Below, one piece after another: positions 1 to 8,844 of a stretch of DNA of 64,000 bases. Under the pieces are notes generated by a model. The model made no database searches, was not told the DNA's origin, and saw only the letters and a program-made list of their open reading frames with translations. The number at the start of each line of letters is the position of its first letter. Position 1 is the stretch's first letter. Origin of the DNA: Actinomycetota bacterium. GTDB lineage: Bacteria > Actinomycetota > AC-67. The position numbers were made by a program, and so were the translations under genes. The DNA lies in NCBI GenBank assembly GCA_041658565.1, contig JBAZZY010000004.1, forward strand, positions 61,476-125,475. Reading direction: 5' to 3'.

Positions 1-1189
1 CGGGTCGAAGAACCGACGTGCTCACGCTCGGGAAGTAGATCTTCGGACTCCCGATCGCAGTGGCGGACCTGCGGACGGAGGGAAGCAAACGATAAGCCGC
101 AGTGCCGGGGCATGCCGTCGGCTTCGCGTTCCGGTGACCCGAGACCCGGTTGAAGGACACGGCACGACCCCGCGGGTACCGCTCGTTCCCAGCCGACACG
201 AGTCGCACGCTGCCGGTGACCGGCAGATGGACGATGTCCAGCCGCCACGCCACGAGGCGGTTCAGCGCAGCAACCATCTGTTTCGAGGGCCGCGTACGGG
301 TGAAGTTGCCTATGAGCGCGATCCCCACGGTGCTGGTGTTGAAGCCCTTCGTGTGCGCGCCGATAACGGGCTTGGTGATGCCCCCGGCACGACCTTCGAA
401 GATCTGCCCGTACTTGTCGATCAAGAAGTTGTACGCGATGTCGCTGTAGCCGCGATTGCTCGTGTGGAAACGGTAAATGCCGCGCACGAGCGCCCGGCTC
501 TTGCTCTTGGTGTACGAATTGCCGTTGTCGGTGTGATGGACGAACACGGCCTTGATCGATCGCGCGAGACCGGGCGAGCTGCCGCGCCTGCTCTCGTCGG
601 CGCCCCACTGCGACCGCCGGATGATTGTCGGTTGTCCGGGCTCGGCGTCGGCCTCAACCGGCGTCGCGTTTAGGTAACTCCACGCGATCCGGTAAGCGCG
701 AACCAAGGGATTGACCGGCCGGGCGTCACCCGCCGTATTGGAGATCTCGAGACGAAGATTCCGAATCGGAGCCGCCGTCGCAGCCACCTCGACCGACACG
801 GCGACTCGGTTGACTGCTCCAATCCACATCGGATCTGTCGCGATCCGTTCGCTCGATGCCGAGCCCTCGGCGCCGTCCGGCGCGTCCTCAGATTCCCTCG
901 ACAGCGCGCGCCAAGCAGTCCAGCGCCCGTCGGACAGTGTCCGGACACGCATCGTGAGGCCCTCACCCGACGGGTCGTACGCCTCATACGACACAGCAGC
1001 CATGTTGGCGCGCCACGGCAAAGAGACTTCTCGCACGATCGGCTGCCCGGGAACAACGAACGCTTCGATCGGGATCCCGGCCGACTCCGCCCGGGGAACG
1101 TACTCAGCCGCCCTTACCGGCCCCGGCACGCCCAGCGTGACGCAAGCAGCGACAAGAGCGACAAAGATGATTCTCGCGCGGCGCACCAT
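1..1189 (-). CDS. Secreted N-acetylmuramoyl-L-alanine amidase, PGRP/Amidase_2 domain (3' end cut by window)
   Basis: About 396 residues are present and the C-terminus runs off the window. Residues 1-28 form a signal peptide (MVRRARI, then a hydrophobic run to PVRAA). A beta-rich region of unknown role fills about 40-190. The amidase domain begins near 190 (RSQWGADE). The zinc ligands expected from T7 lysozyme and PGRPs are visible: His218 in VHHTDN, and His352 and Cys360 in SGHRNAKPTACPG, with the same His-x7-Cys spacing. The likely role is cleavage of the amide bond between MurNAc and the stem peptide outside the membrane. The start is ATG at 1189, or the following GTG at 1186, which sits better behind the GGGGGAG ribosome site. 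Product class is firm; cell-biological role is inferred. Confidence 0.88.
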   Translation of the reverse strand, partial: MVRRARIIFVALVAACVTLGVPGPVRAAEYVPRAESAGIPIEAFVVPGQPIVREVSLPWRANMAAVSYEAYDPSGEGLTMRVRTLSDGRWTAWRALSRESEDAPDGAEGSASSERIATDPMWIGAVNRVAVSVEVAATAAPIRNLRLEISNTAGDARPVNPLVRAYRIAWSYLNATPVEADAEPGQPTIIRRSQWGADESRRGSSPGLARSIKAVFVHHTDNGNSYTKSKSRALVRGIYRFHTSNRGYSDIAYNFLIDKYGQIFEGRAGGITKPVIGAHTKGFNTSTVGIALIGNFTRTRPSKQMVAALNRLVAWRLDIVHLPVTGSVRLVSAGNERYPRGRAVSFNRVSGHRNAKPTACPGTAAYRLLPSVRRSATAIGSPKIYFPSVSTSVLRP

Positions 1190-1370
1190 TACTCCCCCAG
1201 CAGAATCGGACCGACCCCGACTCGTGTTTAGCAGGCCGGGCGGATCTTTTGAAAGGAGGAACCGCCCAGATAACCGTTTATCTGAAAGATACTACGAAAC
1301 CGATCGGGCATTTCGCCCAGAACGACACCCGTGCGCGAAGAATACTTTTGGGAGCCCGGACGCGGTCTCG

Positions 1371-2849
1371 CTAATCCGCAGGGAGTTGCGGGGCAAATGC
1401 GTATTCCGCGGTTTCCCAGTACCGCGGCCACGGGCCGGGCGCGCGCGCACACCGCTCCGCGATCTCGGCCTCGGACCCCAGCACGATCTGCGTGGGTGCG
1501 GACCCGAGTCGCGCGAGATCCTCGTACAAATCGATCACAGATCCGGGCCGGTCGTCGGGCGCGGCAACGTGGACGAACAGCGCGTGTCCGCCGTCTTCCC
1601 GACGAAGCTCGACCTGCCACTCGCGCGCGCGCTCGGAAGCGGCAGCCCCCGCGTCTCGAAGGTCAATCCACGAGCGACGTCCCTCCAGCGTAGCCAGATG
1701 CTGCCAGGCGCCGCGTACGACCGTCGGACCAATGCGCGGAACGTTTCGCCCGCAGTTCGGACACGGCTTGACCGTCATGCCGCCCAGCGCAAGGTCTCCG
1801 GAACGCCAGCGCGGTACCCCCCCGCCGCGGAACCCCAGCGGCGTCAGGGTGATCTCGCCGGGCGTCTCTTCGGCAAGCGCCTCGCCGGTCTCCGGCGAAA
1901 CGACCTCGAGCACTTCCAGGTCGGGGAACGTGTGAAACCCGAACGTCTCGGTGCGACCCGCGGGAACGGCACACTCACCCCAGAGCACGCGCCCCTCTGC
2001 CACGCCGTAGGCGGCCGCGATCGCGGCGTCGCGCGCACCTGCGGCCAGCAGATCTTCGCCGACGGACGCCCGCTCCTCGATCGACAGCGAGCGGCCCACC
2101 GGAATCAGCACGCGTAGCCGCGCGAGGTCGGCGCCCGCATCACGCGCAGCGGCCACAAAGACCGCCGCCTCGTCGGCAGGAATCGCCACGGCCGTCGGCT
2201 GAACGTCGGCGAACCCTGCGACCGCGCGCGCCAGGTCCTGCCCGTCCCGACGATTGTGCACCGCGCTCATCCCAAGCCCGTGCGACATGTAGTAGATGCC
2301 CCAGAAGTCCAGCGACGCCGCGAAAGGAACAAGGTTCAACAAGGTGTCCTCGCGGGCGAGACCAACCAAATGAGCCAGGCGCGCGCCGGCGCGCGCCGAC
2401 AGATCCAAGTCGTCGCGCGTATAAGCGACCGGAATTCTCCCGCCGGGCCCCGGCACCATGTGCACATGGATGGCCCGCGTCGCCGACTCGATGGCAAGTT
2501 GCTGCTCTTCCTCGCCGCCCAGGAGCCGGGCCATTGCGATGCGGCGCAACACGCTGCGGTCGCTGAAACGCTTTACTCCCTCAGCGGTCCCCTGCAAGAC
2601 AACCGCCGATGGACCCTCGGGGTTGCGCTGGGGATCCACGATGTCGCGGCGCATCGTCGTAGGAAGGCGTCGCAATTCGTCAAGGCCGCCGAACAGCCGA
2701 GCATCGATGCCGGATGCGGCAAGCTTGGCGCGCACATACGGCACGTGGGCAAGCGCCATCTGCAGAACGGTCTGCTTCAGCAGAACGTTCTGCAGATGGC
2801 GCTGTTCGGTCGCCGAGCGTTGGTCCCAGGCCGTTGCCACGGCGCACAT
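1371..2849 (-). CDS. PaaK-like adenylate-forming enzyme (phenylacetate-CoA ligase family)
   Basis: 492 residues. The N-terminal helix with HVPYVRAKL followed by a leucine-rich stretch matches the start of PaaK-type ligases. AYGVAEG near the middle, GEITLTPL, RWRSGDLA and the CPNCGR cysteine pair followed by a glycine-rich stretch fit the C-terminal half of the family, which activates carboxylic acids as acyl-adenylates before thioester formation. The canonical P-loop-like S/T-G motif is weak, so substrate and even CoA transfer are uncertain. It is divergent from the methyltransferase gene at 2921 with 71 bp between starts. Codons 16-33 contain a long perfect inverted repeat, listed separately. 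No clear ribosome site precedes the ATG, but the start fits family alignment. Confidence 0.7.
   Translation of the reverse strand: MCAVATAWDQRSATEQRHLQNVLLKQTVLQMALAHVPYVRAKLAASGIDARLFGGLDELRRLPTTMRRDIVDPQRNPEGPSAVVLQGTAEGVKRFSDRSVLRRIAMARLLGGEEEQQLAIESATRAIHVHMVPGPGGRIPVAYTRDDLDLSARAGARLAHLVGLAREDTLLNLVPFAASLDFWGIYYMSHGLGMSAVHNRRDGQDLARAVAGFADVQPTAVAIPADEAAVFVAAARDAGADLARLRVLIPVGRSLSIEERASVGEDLLAAGARDAAIAAAYGVAEGRVLWGECAVPAGRTETFGFHTFPDLEVLEVVSPETGEALAEETPGEITLTPLGFRGGGVPRWRSGDLALGGMTVKPCPNCGRNVPRIGPTVVRGAWQHLATLEGRRSWIDLRDAGAAASERAREWQVELRREDGGHALFVHVAAPDDRPGSVIDLYEDLARLGSAPTQIVLGSEAEIAERCARAPGPWPRYWETAEYAFAPQLPAD
2753..2804. repeat. 18-bp perfect inverted repeat inside a coding region
   Basis: Arms 2753-2770 and 2787-2804 are exact reverse complements (AGCGCCATCTGCAGAACG and its complement) around a 16-nt spacer. 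The spacer can itself pair as CTGCT/AGCAG. The element lies in codons 16-33 of the PaaK-like gene on the minus strand, close to the translation start, and would form a very stable RNA hairpin. Function is unknown; a regulatory hairpin or a mobile palindromic element are both possible. Confidence 0.8.
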
Positions 2850-2920
2850 CCTACGTGGAGAACCCGGTCGGACGGCGCGCGACGGAATGCCGGCCCCCGA
2901 CCCGATAGGATGCGCGAGCC

Positions 2921-3676
2921 ATGGGCGCCCCCACAGAACTCACCTTCAACGCCGACGAACCGATCCCGCTGACGGGCGAGCGGACGGCTCCGGGTGTTGC
3001 CGAAGAAAACTACTGGTTCCAGCGTCACGTCGTGGCCTATCGATGGGCCGCCGCGCGCATCGGCGGCATGCGAGTGCTCGACGCCGGCAGCGGCGAAGGC
3101 TACGGCACCGACATCCTCGCGGACACCGCGCGCCGGGTGGTCGGGGTCGACCTCGACGCCGAGATCGTGCGTCGCGCCGCAGCCGTTTACTCACGCCCCG
3201 GCTTCCAACCGGCAAACCTCGTCTCCCTCCCATTCCGCAACGCCTCGTTCGACGCCGTCGTGTCGCTACAAGTGATCGAGCATCTACACACGCCCCACGA
3301 GTTCATCGCGGAATGCGCACGAGTTATGACGCCCGGGGGCCTGCTGATTCTCTCCACGCCGAATCGCCTGACCTTCTCTCCCGAGGGCACCCGCAATCCG
3401 TTCCATTCCTTCGAGTTCGCCCCGGATGAGTTGCGCGCAACAGTGGCCCGGCACTTCAGCGCGGTTGAGATCTTAGGAACCTCCCACGGCCCGCGCGTGC
3501 GCACCATTGAGCGCCTGCTGCGCGGAGGGCTTCCCGAACGACTGATTGCGCAACCGGCACCGGAATGGCCGGCCTGGCTGCGCCGATGCGTCGCGCGCGT
3601 TCGGCCCGGGGACTTTCGAGTTCGCAGCACGCACCTCGAGCGATCGCTCGATCTGATCGCGACGGCGCGCGCGTAG
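2921..3676 (+). CDS. Class I SAM-dependent methyltransferase (Rv3030-like position)
   Basis: 251 residues. Motif I is VLDAGSGEG (residues 52-60), followed by GVDLDAE (motif II acidic residue) and the LQVIEHLHTP and MTPGGLLILSTPN motifs typical of UbiE/COQ5-like Methyltransf_11 proteins. It precedes the GH57 branching enzyme by 9 bp on the same strand, so the two are probably cotranscribed. In mycobacteria the same pair (methyltransferase then GH57 DUF1957 protein, Rv3030-Rv3031) works in methylglucose lipopolysaccharide synthesis, so sugar O-methylation is a reasonable inference. The acceptor cannot be read from the sequence. Confidence 0.82.
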   Translation: MGAPTELTFNADEPIPLTGERTAPGVAEENYWFQRHVVAYRWAAARIGGMRVLDAGSGEGYGTDILADTARRVVGVDLDAEIVRRAAAVYSRPGFQPANLVSLPFRNASFDAVVSLQVIEHLHTPHEFIAECARVMTPGGLLILSTPNRLTFSPEGTRNPFHSFEFAPDELRATVARHFSAVEILGTSHGPRVRTIERLLRGGLPERLIAQPAPEWPAWLRRCVARVRPGDFRVRSTHLERSLDLIATARA

Positions 3677-3685
3677 GGACTGTCT

Positions 3686-5221
3686 GTGGGAATCTTCGCC
3701 CTCGTTCTGCACACGCACCTGCCCTACGTCCGGCATAACGGCGTCTGGCCGTGCGGTGAGGACTTCTTCCACCAGGCCGCGGTAGAAAGCTACTTGCCGC
3801 TGCTGGGCGTCCTTGAAGATCTCGGCGCCCATGGGATGACCGGCCTGATGTCGCTCGGGCTGTCTCCGATGGTCGCCCACCAAATGGAAGACCCGCACAT
3901 GCTTCGCGAGCTGGGGCTGTACCTCGGGCGATTCGAGGCGCGCGCGTGGCAGCAGGTCGCCAACTACGAAGGCGTCTTCACGCCGGAGTTCAAGGACCTC
4001 GCCGCGCACTTCGCAATTCACGCGCGCGCGCAGAGCGACCGCCTGGACGCCTGCGGCGGGATCGCACGCAGCTTCGGCGCGATCGCCGACGCCGGCGTCG
4101 TCGAATTGCTCGGAGGCCCGGTCACGCACCCGTTCCTTCCCCGAGTCCGCGCGCCCGAACTAATCGATGCCCAAGTCCGCCTGGGCGCGGAGGAACACAA
4201 GCGAATTCTGGGGCGACGACCGCGCGGAATGTGGCTACCCGAGTGCGCGTACCAGCCCGGCGCCGGAATCGAAGAGACGTTTGCGCGCGCCGGCGTCGGT
4301 CACGTGGTGGTCGACGGCCCGACGATGCTCAAGAGCGCCGGGCCGGGATCGACGTTCGCGCCGCGCCGGATCGGCACGTCCGACGTCGTTGCTTTCGCCC
4401 GCGATCTCGACGTGTCCTACCGCGTTTGGTCGCCCACCGGCGGCTACCCGAGCGGCAAGTGGTACCGAGACTTCTACCACTACGACCTCGAGGCGGGATT
4501 CAAGAACTGGCGAGTCACCTCGATTCACAAGTCCATCGGAGAAAAGCGTCCGTACGAACCAAAGCGCGCGGCTGCTGCGGCGCGCCAAGACGCCGAGAAT
4601 TTCGCGGCGCTAATCGCCGAAACGCTTTCGGCGGCGGAGCGCCGGACCGGACGAGAGGGCGTCGTTGTCGCCGCCTACGACACGGAGTTGTTCGGGCACT
4701 GGTGGTTCGAGGGGCCGGAATTCTTGCGCCACCTGTTCACCGTGCTCGATTCAATTCCGGGCGTGCGAGCGTGCTCGCTTGAGCGCGCGCGCGAGCTGCT
4801 CGACGAACCCGAACCGGTGGACCTGATCGAGGGATCGTGGGGATTCCGCAAGGACGACCGTTCCTGGGTCTCCGATGGGACCCAGGACATGTGGTGGTTC
4901 CTCGGAGAGATCGAAAGGGAAACTCCGCGACTACTGCAGGAGTTCGCGGGGGCGACCGGCGCGCGCCGCGAAGCGCTGTCCCAACTTGTTCGCGAAACGA
5001 TGCTGCTGGAGTCCAGCGACTGGCCGTTCATGGTAATTCGCGGGCGCGCGCCGGAGTACGCCTACGAGCGTTTCGCAACACACCAATCCCGCTGGCACCG
5101 CTTGGCCGACCTGATTCGCTCGGACGCATCTGAGGATGTGATCGCCGCGGCCACAGCAGAGATCGGCGAGATCGACAACATCCTGCCCGGACTTCGCTGC
5201 GAGGACGTGCTCCCGGCGTAG
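3686..5221 (+). CDS. GH57 family 1,4-alpha-glucan branching enzyme (DUF1957)
   Basis: 511 residues with a GTG start, which gives the conserved N-terminus IFALVLHTHLPYVR that begins the GH57 barrel. The catalytic nucleophile is expected at Glu186 in GMWLPECAY and the acid/base at Asp332 in AAYDTELFGHWWFEG. Both match the TK1436-type branching enzymes, and the length is in range for that group. The DUF1957 helical domain fills the C-terminus (SWGFRKDDRSW, then a Trp-rich helix). It transfers alpha-1,4-glucan segments to 6-positions in the cytoplasm. It follows the methyltransferase by 9 bp, and the GT4 glucosyltransferase lies 1.7 kb downstream, so it likely shapes a glycogen or methylated glucan. 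Confidence 0.92.
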   Translation: MGIFALVLHTHLPYVRHNGVWPCGEDFFHQAAVESYLPLLGVLEDLGAHGMTGLMSLGLSPMVAHQMEDPHMLRELGLYLGRFEARAWQQVANYEGVFTPEFKDLAAHFAIHARAQSDRLDACGGIARSFGAIADAGVVELLGGPVTHPFLPRVRAPELIDAQVRLGAEEHKRILGRRPRGMWLPECAYQPGAGIEETFARAGVGHVVVDGPTMLKSAGPGSTFAPRRIGTSDVVAFARDLDVSYRVWSPTGGYPSGKWYRDFYHYDLEAGFKNWRVTSIHKSIGEKRPYEPKRAAAAARQDAENFAALIAETLSAAERRTGREGVVVAAYDTELFGHWWFEGPEFLRHLFTVLDSIPGVRACSLERARELLDEPEPVDLIEGSWGFRKDDRSWVSDGTQDMWWFLGEIERETPRLLQEFAGATGARREALSQLVRETMLLESSDWPFMVIRGRAPEYAYERFATHQSRWHRLADLIRSDASEDVIAAATAEIGEIDNILPGLRCEDVLPA

Positions 5222-5222
5222 G

Positions 5223-5918
5223 TCAGCGAAGGCTGCGCAACTCGTACGCAAGCGGCCAAGGATTCGGCAAACACCCACCGAGGCCCTTGGACTGCTGCAT
5301 CATCACCGGCGCCGGCTTTCCCGAAGTCCTGCAGGACCGGTGACGCTGGCCGAGCACGTGTCCGAACTCGTGGTTGACCAGAAGATGGCGGTACTGCGCA
5401 ACGGTTCCGTCCCACCACGGGGATCCCTCAAACCAGCGGTCCGAGTTCAGCACCGTCTCTCGCGAACCGGCGCACGAGAATCGCTTGAGCACGCTTTGAC
5501 CCGTCAGTCTTCGGCAGCGCTCCTCGGTTTGCTCCGGGTCGCGCAGCTTCACCACAATGCGAGCCTCGGGGTCATAGCGATACCGAACCTTGCCGGAAGC
5601 AACCCATGAGCGACGGTCGCACAAGATCGACATCACGGCTCGACGAAACCCCGCCTCGCTTACCGGCAATCCTTCCTGAACGTCCACACGAATCCGCACC
5701 AGACGCGCGCGCGCCTCGCCGCACTCGGTGATCTCGGTGCGCGCGCGCGCCGCGCGCGGTGTCGTGCTTACGCGCGGACGCTCGGGCCGCACAGTGGCGG
5801 CCACGCCCGGCGCCGTCGGGGGAACGTCGGGCGACACCGCCCCCGAGCGCAACGCCGGTCCTGCCGCAACCGCGGCGAGCGCGGCAAGCGACGCCGCTAC
5901 CGCGACAAGACGTCTCAC
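5223..5918 (-). CDS. Secreted DUF3152 zinc-metalloprotease-like protein
   Basis: 231 residues. An N-terminal signal or anchor segment (residues 4-22, Ala/Leu rich) is followed by an Arg/Pro-rich linker. The C-terminal DUF3152 domain carries HEFGHVLGQRH (183-193), a metzincin-like HExxHxxGxxH zinc motif. Four or more cysteines (100, 135, 149, 196) suggest disulfides outside the cell. DUF3152 proteins are actinobacterial and mostly uncharacterised. The GTG start overlaps the stop of the upstream MBL gene as GTGA, indicating translational coupling. The gene ends 1 bp from the end of the convergent branching-enzyme gene. Confidence 0.82.
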   Translation of the reverse strand: MRRLVAVAASLAALAAVAAGPALRSGAVSPDVPPTAPGVAATVRPERPRVSTTPRAARARTEITECGEARARLVRIRVDVQEGLPVSEAGFRRAVMSILCDRRSWVASGKVRYRYDPEARIVVKLRDPEQTEERCRRLTGQSVLKRFSCAGSRETVLNSDRWFEGSPWWDGTVAQYRHLLVNHEFGHVLGQRHRSCRTSGKPAPVMMQQSKGLGGCLPNPWPLAYELRSLR

Positions 5919-6874
5919 CCGCGGGCCGTCCGGAACAACATAACGCCCTCAGCAGACTCGGCCTCCGCGCGCCCTTGCGCGATCAAGACATCGAGGTGCG
6001 CGATGATCTCGCTGGTTGCCAAGAACTGATCCTCAGGGGGGCGTCCCGCGTACATCTTGCGTGCGAGTTGGAACGCAGTGGCTCCCTCGGGACCGAGCAT
6101 CGAGGCAATGCGGTCGGCGCGGCGCGCGTGGTGCACGCGGTAACTCGCCAGCAACGCCGGGGCGTCGGTGATGGGCGCACCGTGACCCGGGTAGACGAGC
6201 CGTAAATCCATCGATTCAAGACGCGTCAGCGACTCCATGTACTGCACTAGTGACTTGCGGCGGCCATCCGGCTCGTTCGGGTCCGGCTCCCACAACGGAT
6301 TCGGAGTGATCGACGGCAACAGCGTGTCGCCGGAGAACATGGTTCCGGTGTTGGGTTCGTACAGACAGATGTGTCCTCCGGTGTGGCCGGGGAACTTGCC
6401 GACCTGCAACGTCAGGTCTTCGAACTCCAGCACATCGCCCTCGGCCAGAGGCTTGACCTCCTGCAGCCGGGGGTGAATCTTGCGCACCTCCGACTCGTGC
6501 TTGCGCATCTCCAAAATGAACTCGTACGGAATCCCGGCGTCGAGCAGGATGTGGTCCATGTCAAGCCAGATCGTGCCTTCCTGGACTTTGACAACATCAT
6601 CGGCGCCGATGAACAGCTCCGCACCCGACAACTCCGCGATACGCGCTGCCAAGCCGTAGTGATCGGCGTGAGCATGGGTGATCACCACGCGTCGCAGGGC
6701 CTCCAAGAAGAGCCCCTCGCGCGCAAACGCCAGCTTGAGGGCGTTCTCGGCCGGCAAAGTGGCCGTCCCCGTGTCGATCAGTGTCAAAGGCTCCGACCGG
6801 ATGAGGTAGACGTTGACGTCCCCCACCGCGAACGGCGTCGGCAGCGCGATCGGAACGACAGGAAGAGTGCTCAC
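5915..6874 (-). CDS. MBL-fold metallohydrolase
   Basis: 319 residues. The metallo-beta-lactamase motif THAHADHYG binds two metals. FPGHTGGH supplies the third conserved histidine, FSGDTLLP the bridging aspartate, and YPGHGAPI the last histidine. A C-terminal winged-helix-like extension (about 240-319) matches the group related to glyoxalase II and LACTB2. The substrate is unknown; thioester hydrolases and nucleases share this fold. Its TGA overlaps the GTG start of the DUF3152 gene. It is divergent from the GT4 gene at 6941 with 66 bp between starts. Confidence 0.85.
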   Translation of the reverse strand: MSTLPVVPIALPTPFAVGDVNVYLIRSEPLTLIDTGTATLPAENALKLAFAREGLFLEALRRVVITHAHADHYGLAARIAELSGAELFIGADDVVKVQEGTIWLDMDHILLDAGIPYEFILEMRKHESEVRKIHPRLQEVKPLAEGDVLEFEDLTLQVGKFPGHTGGHICLYEPNTGTMFSGDTLLPSITPNPLWEPDPNEPDGRRKSLVQYMESLTRLESMDLRLVYPGHGAPITDAPALLASYRVHHARRADRIASMLGPEGATAFQLARKMYAGRPPEDQFLATSEIIAHLDVLIAQGRAEAESAEGVMLFRTARG

Positions 6875-6940
6875 ATGGGTCCCTTTTGCTCCAGAGGAAG
6901 TCGCGTGTCAGGATATCCGGACTCGCGAGGACGTGTCGTA

Positions 6941-8215
6941 ATGCGAATTCTTATTCTTTCCTGGGAGTACCCGCCCCGAATCGTCGGTGGGCTCGGCAAG
7001 CATGTCCACCGGCTGACGGTGTCACTTGCCGAGCAGGGACATGACGTGCATGTCGTTACTCGCGGCCACCCCGAAGCCCCTGCCGAGGAGATCCTGGACG
7101 ACGTCCACGTCGTACGGGTACCCGAGTATCCGCCGATGGTCGACTTCGGCGACCTGATCCCATGGGTGCTGCAGTTCAACATCGCGGTGCAAGAACGTGC
7201 CGCGCGCCTGTTGCTGGAGTCCGAGGTCGACGTGGTGCACGCGCACGACTGGCTGGTTGCGTACGCCGCAGCGGGAATCAAGAACACGTTCGACCTTCCG
7301 CTCGTGTCGACGATCCACGCCACCGAGTACGGCCGCCATCAGGGCAACCTCCCCGGCCCCATGAACAAGCTCATCCACCAAGTTGAGTGGTGGTTGACCT
7401 ACGAAGCCCGCCGCGTCATCACGTGCTCGGAGTACATGCGCGACCAGGTTCACGAGATCTTCGAGTTGCCGGCCGGAAAGCAAGACGTGATCCCCAACGG
7501 CGTCGACCTCGAGGACTTCGAACGTCCGGACGGCGTTGATGAGTTCCGCGCCGCACGGATCGCCCCCGGAGAGAAGATGCTGTTCTTCGCAGGACGCCTG
7601 GAGTACGAAAAGGGCGTGCAGACGGTGCTGGAGGCCCTCCCCCTGGTGCTCAAAGAAGAGGCACTGCGCTTCTACATCGCAGGGGTCGGCACTCACTACG
7701 ACGAGTTGAAAGCTCAAGCCAGTCGTTTGGGCGTCTCCGACCGGGTTCATTTCCTTGGGTTCCTCGGCGACGAGGAACTGCGCATGTACTACGCGGCCGC
7801 GGACCTCGCGGTGGTGCCCTCGCTGTACGAGCCCTTCGGCATGGTGGCGCTGGAGACCATGGCGTCGGGAACTCCCTGTATCGCCGGCGACACGGGCGGC
7901 CTTCGGGAACTCGTCGTGCACGAAGCCACAGGGCTGCACTTCACCCCGGGCGATCCGGCATCACTGGCCGATACGATCTTGAAGCTGACCATGGACCGCC
8001 GCTTGGCCCAACGGCTCATCGTGGACGCGCGCCGCATGCTCGACGAGCAGTTCTCGTGGCGTTCGATCGCGTTCGCAACCGGCGGCGTCTACGAGCGCGC
8101 GATTGCCGAAGAAGAAGCCTTGCGACGCGGGATTCTGCGCGAGGAACGCACTCCGCTGCGCGTCATTCTGGGTCGCTCACCAATTCTGCGCGCCGTCGAA
8201 GGCGACAGCGCCTAA
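6941..8215 (+). CDS. GT4 family alpha-glucosyltransferase (glycogen synthase/Rv3032-like)
   Basis: 424 residues from ATG 6941, preceded by GAGG at 6927-6930; the frame is open further upstream but that part is antisense to the MBL gene. The N-terminal LSWEYPPRIVGGLGKHV is the nucleotide-sugar synthase signature, followed by VVHAHDW. The C-terminal half has FFAGRLEYEKG and the EPFGMVALE E-x7-E motif of retaining GT-B enzymes. It should extend alpha-1,4-glucan from ADP- or UDP-glucose in the cytoplasm. Together with the GH57 branching enzyme this matches the Rv3031-Rv3032 pair of methylglucose lipopolysaccharide synthesis, and also the GH57/GT4 glycogen sets of thermophiles. Confidence 0.88.
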   Translation: MRILILSWEYPPRIVGGLGKHVHRLTVSLAEQGHDVHVVTRGHPEAPAEEILDDVHVVRVPEYPPMVDFGDLIPWVLQFNIAVQERAARLLLESEVDVVHAHDWLVAYAAAGIKNTFDLPLVSTIHATEYGRHQGNLPGPMNKLIHQVEWWLTYEARRVITCSEYMRDQVHEIFELPAGKQDVIPNGVDLEDFERPDGVDEFRAARIAPGEKMLFFAGRLEYEKGVQTVLEALPLVLKEEALRFYIAGVGTHYDELKAQASRLGVSDRVHFLGFLGDEELRMYYAAADLAVVPSLYEPFGMVALETMASGTPCIAGDTGGLRELVVHEATGLHFTPGDPASLADTILKLTMDRRLAQRLIVDARRMLDEQFSWRSIAFATGGVYERAIAEEEALRRGILREERTPLRVILGRSPILRAVEGDSA

Positions 8216-8237
8216 CCCTTGACCCACGTTCGCGCGC

Positions 8238-8843
8238 TCACTCGCGTTGTGCCGCTTCGCCCCGTGTCTTGAGAACGCGCGCGGGAACTCCGCCCACAAT
8301 CGACTTCGGCGGGATGTCTCGATTGACCAGCGCATGCGACGCGATTACCGAGCCTTCGCCGATGGTGACCCCGCGAAGCACCGTGGTCTTCTCCCCGAAC
8401 CAGACGTCGTTGCCGATCTTCACCGGCGACTTGACGATCCCTTGCTTGCGAATCGGAATCGTCATGTCCTCGAAGCGGTGGTCGAAGTCGCAGATGTAGA
8501 TCCAGTCGGCGAAAAGACAGTCGTTTCCAATCTCGATGTCGAGATAGCAATTGATCGTGTTCTTGGTTCCGAACACAACCTTGTCTCCAATGCGCAGGTT
8601 TCCCTCGTGGCACCGGATCGCGTTCCTTCGGCCGATGAAGACCCACTTGCCCAGCGTCAGGCGCCCGTAGCCCTTGCGGGCGTACAGCTCAACCTTCTTG
8701 TCCAGAAAGACAAAGCCCTCGGTCTTGATGTGCGGGTGAAGGACCTTCAGGCGGATAAAGCGCAGCACCATCACCCAGTAGCGCGGGAGGTAAAGGCGCC
8801 GCCGGCGAATGAAGGTCGCGGTACGACGGATCGGTCCGGCCAT
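8238..8843 (-). CDS. Left-handed beta-helix (hexapeptide) acyltransferase
   Basis: 201 residues. Repeating hexapeptides (IGDKVVFG, IGNDCLFAD, IGNDVWFGE, IGEGSVIAS) build a left-handed beta helix, and the end GGVPARVLK is typical of the maltose/galactoside and cell-wall O-acetyltransferase group. A basic N-terminus (IRRTATFIRRRR) could sit on the membrane. The start is 1 nt from the stop of the upstream methyltransferase, so the two form an operon. An acyltransferase (Rv3034c) lies in the equivalent place in the mycobacterial locus. Acyl donor and acceptor sugar are inferred only. Confidence 0.85.
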   Translation of the reverse strand: MAGPIRRTATFIRRRRLYLPRYWVMVLRFIRLKVLHPHIKTEGFVFLDKKVELYARKGYGRLTLGKWVFIGRRNAIRCHEGNLRIGDKVVFGTKNTINCYLDIEIGNDCLFADWIYICDFDHRFEDMTIPIRKQGIVKSPVKIGNDVWFGEKTTVLRGVTIGEGSVIASHALVNRDIPPKSIVGGVPARVLKTRGEAAQRE

Positions 8844-8844
8844 C

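Noticed and set aside
711..2117. Plus-strand open frame of 468 codons near the left edge.
   Set aside because: Overlaps the amidase and PaaK-like genes on the other strand; no recognisable domain.
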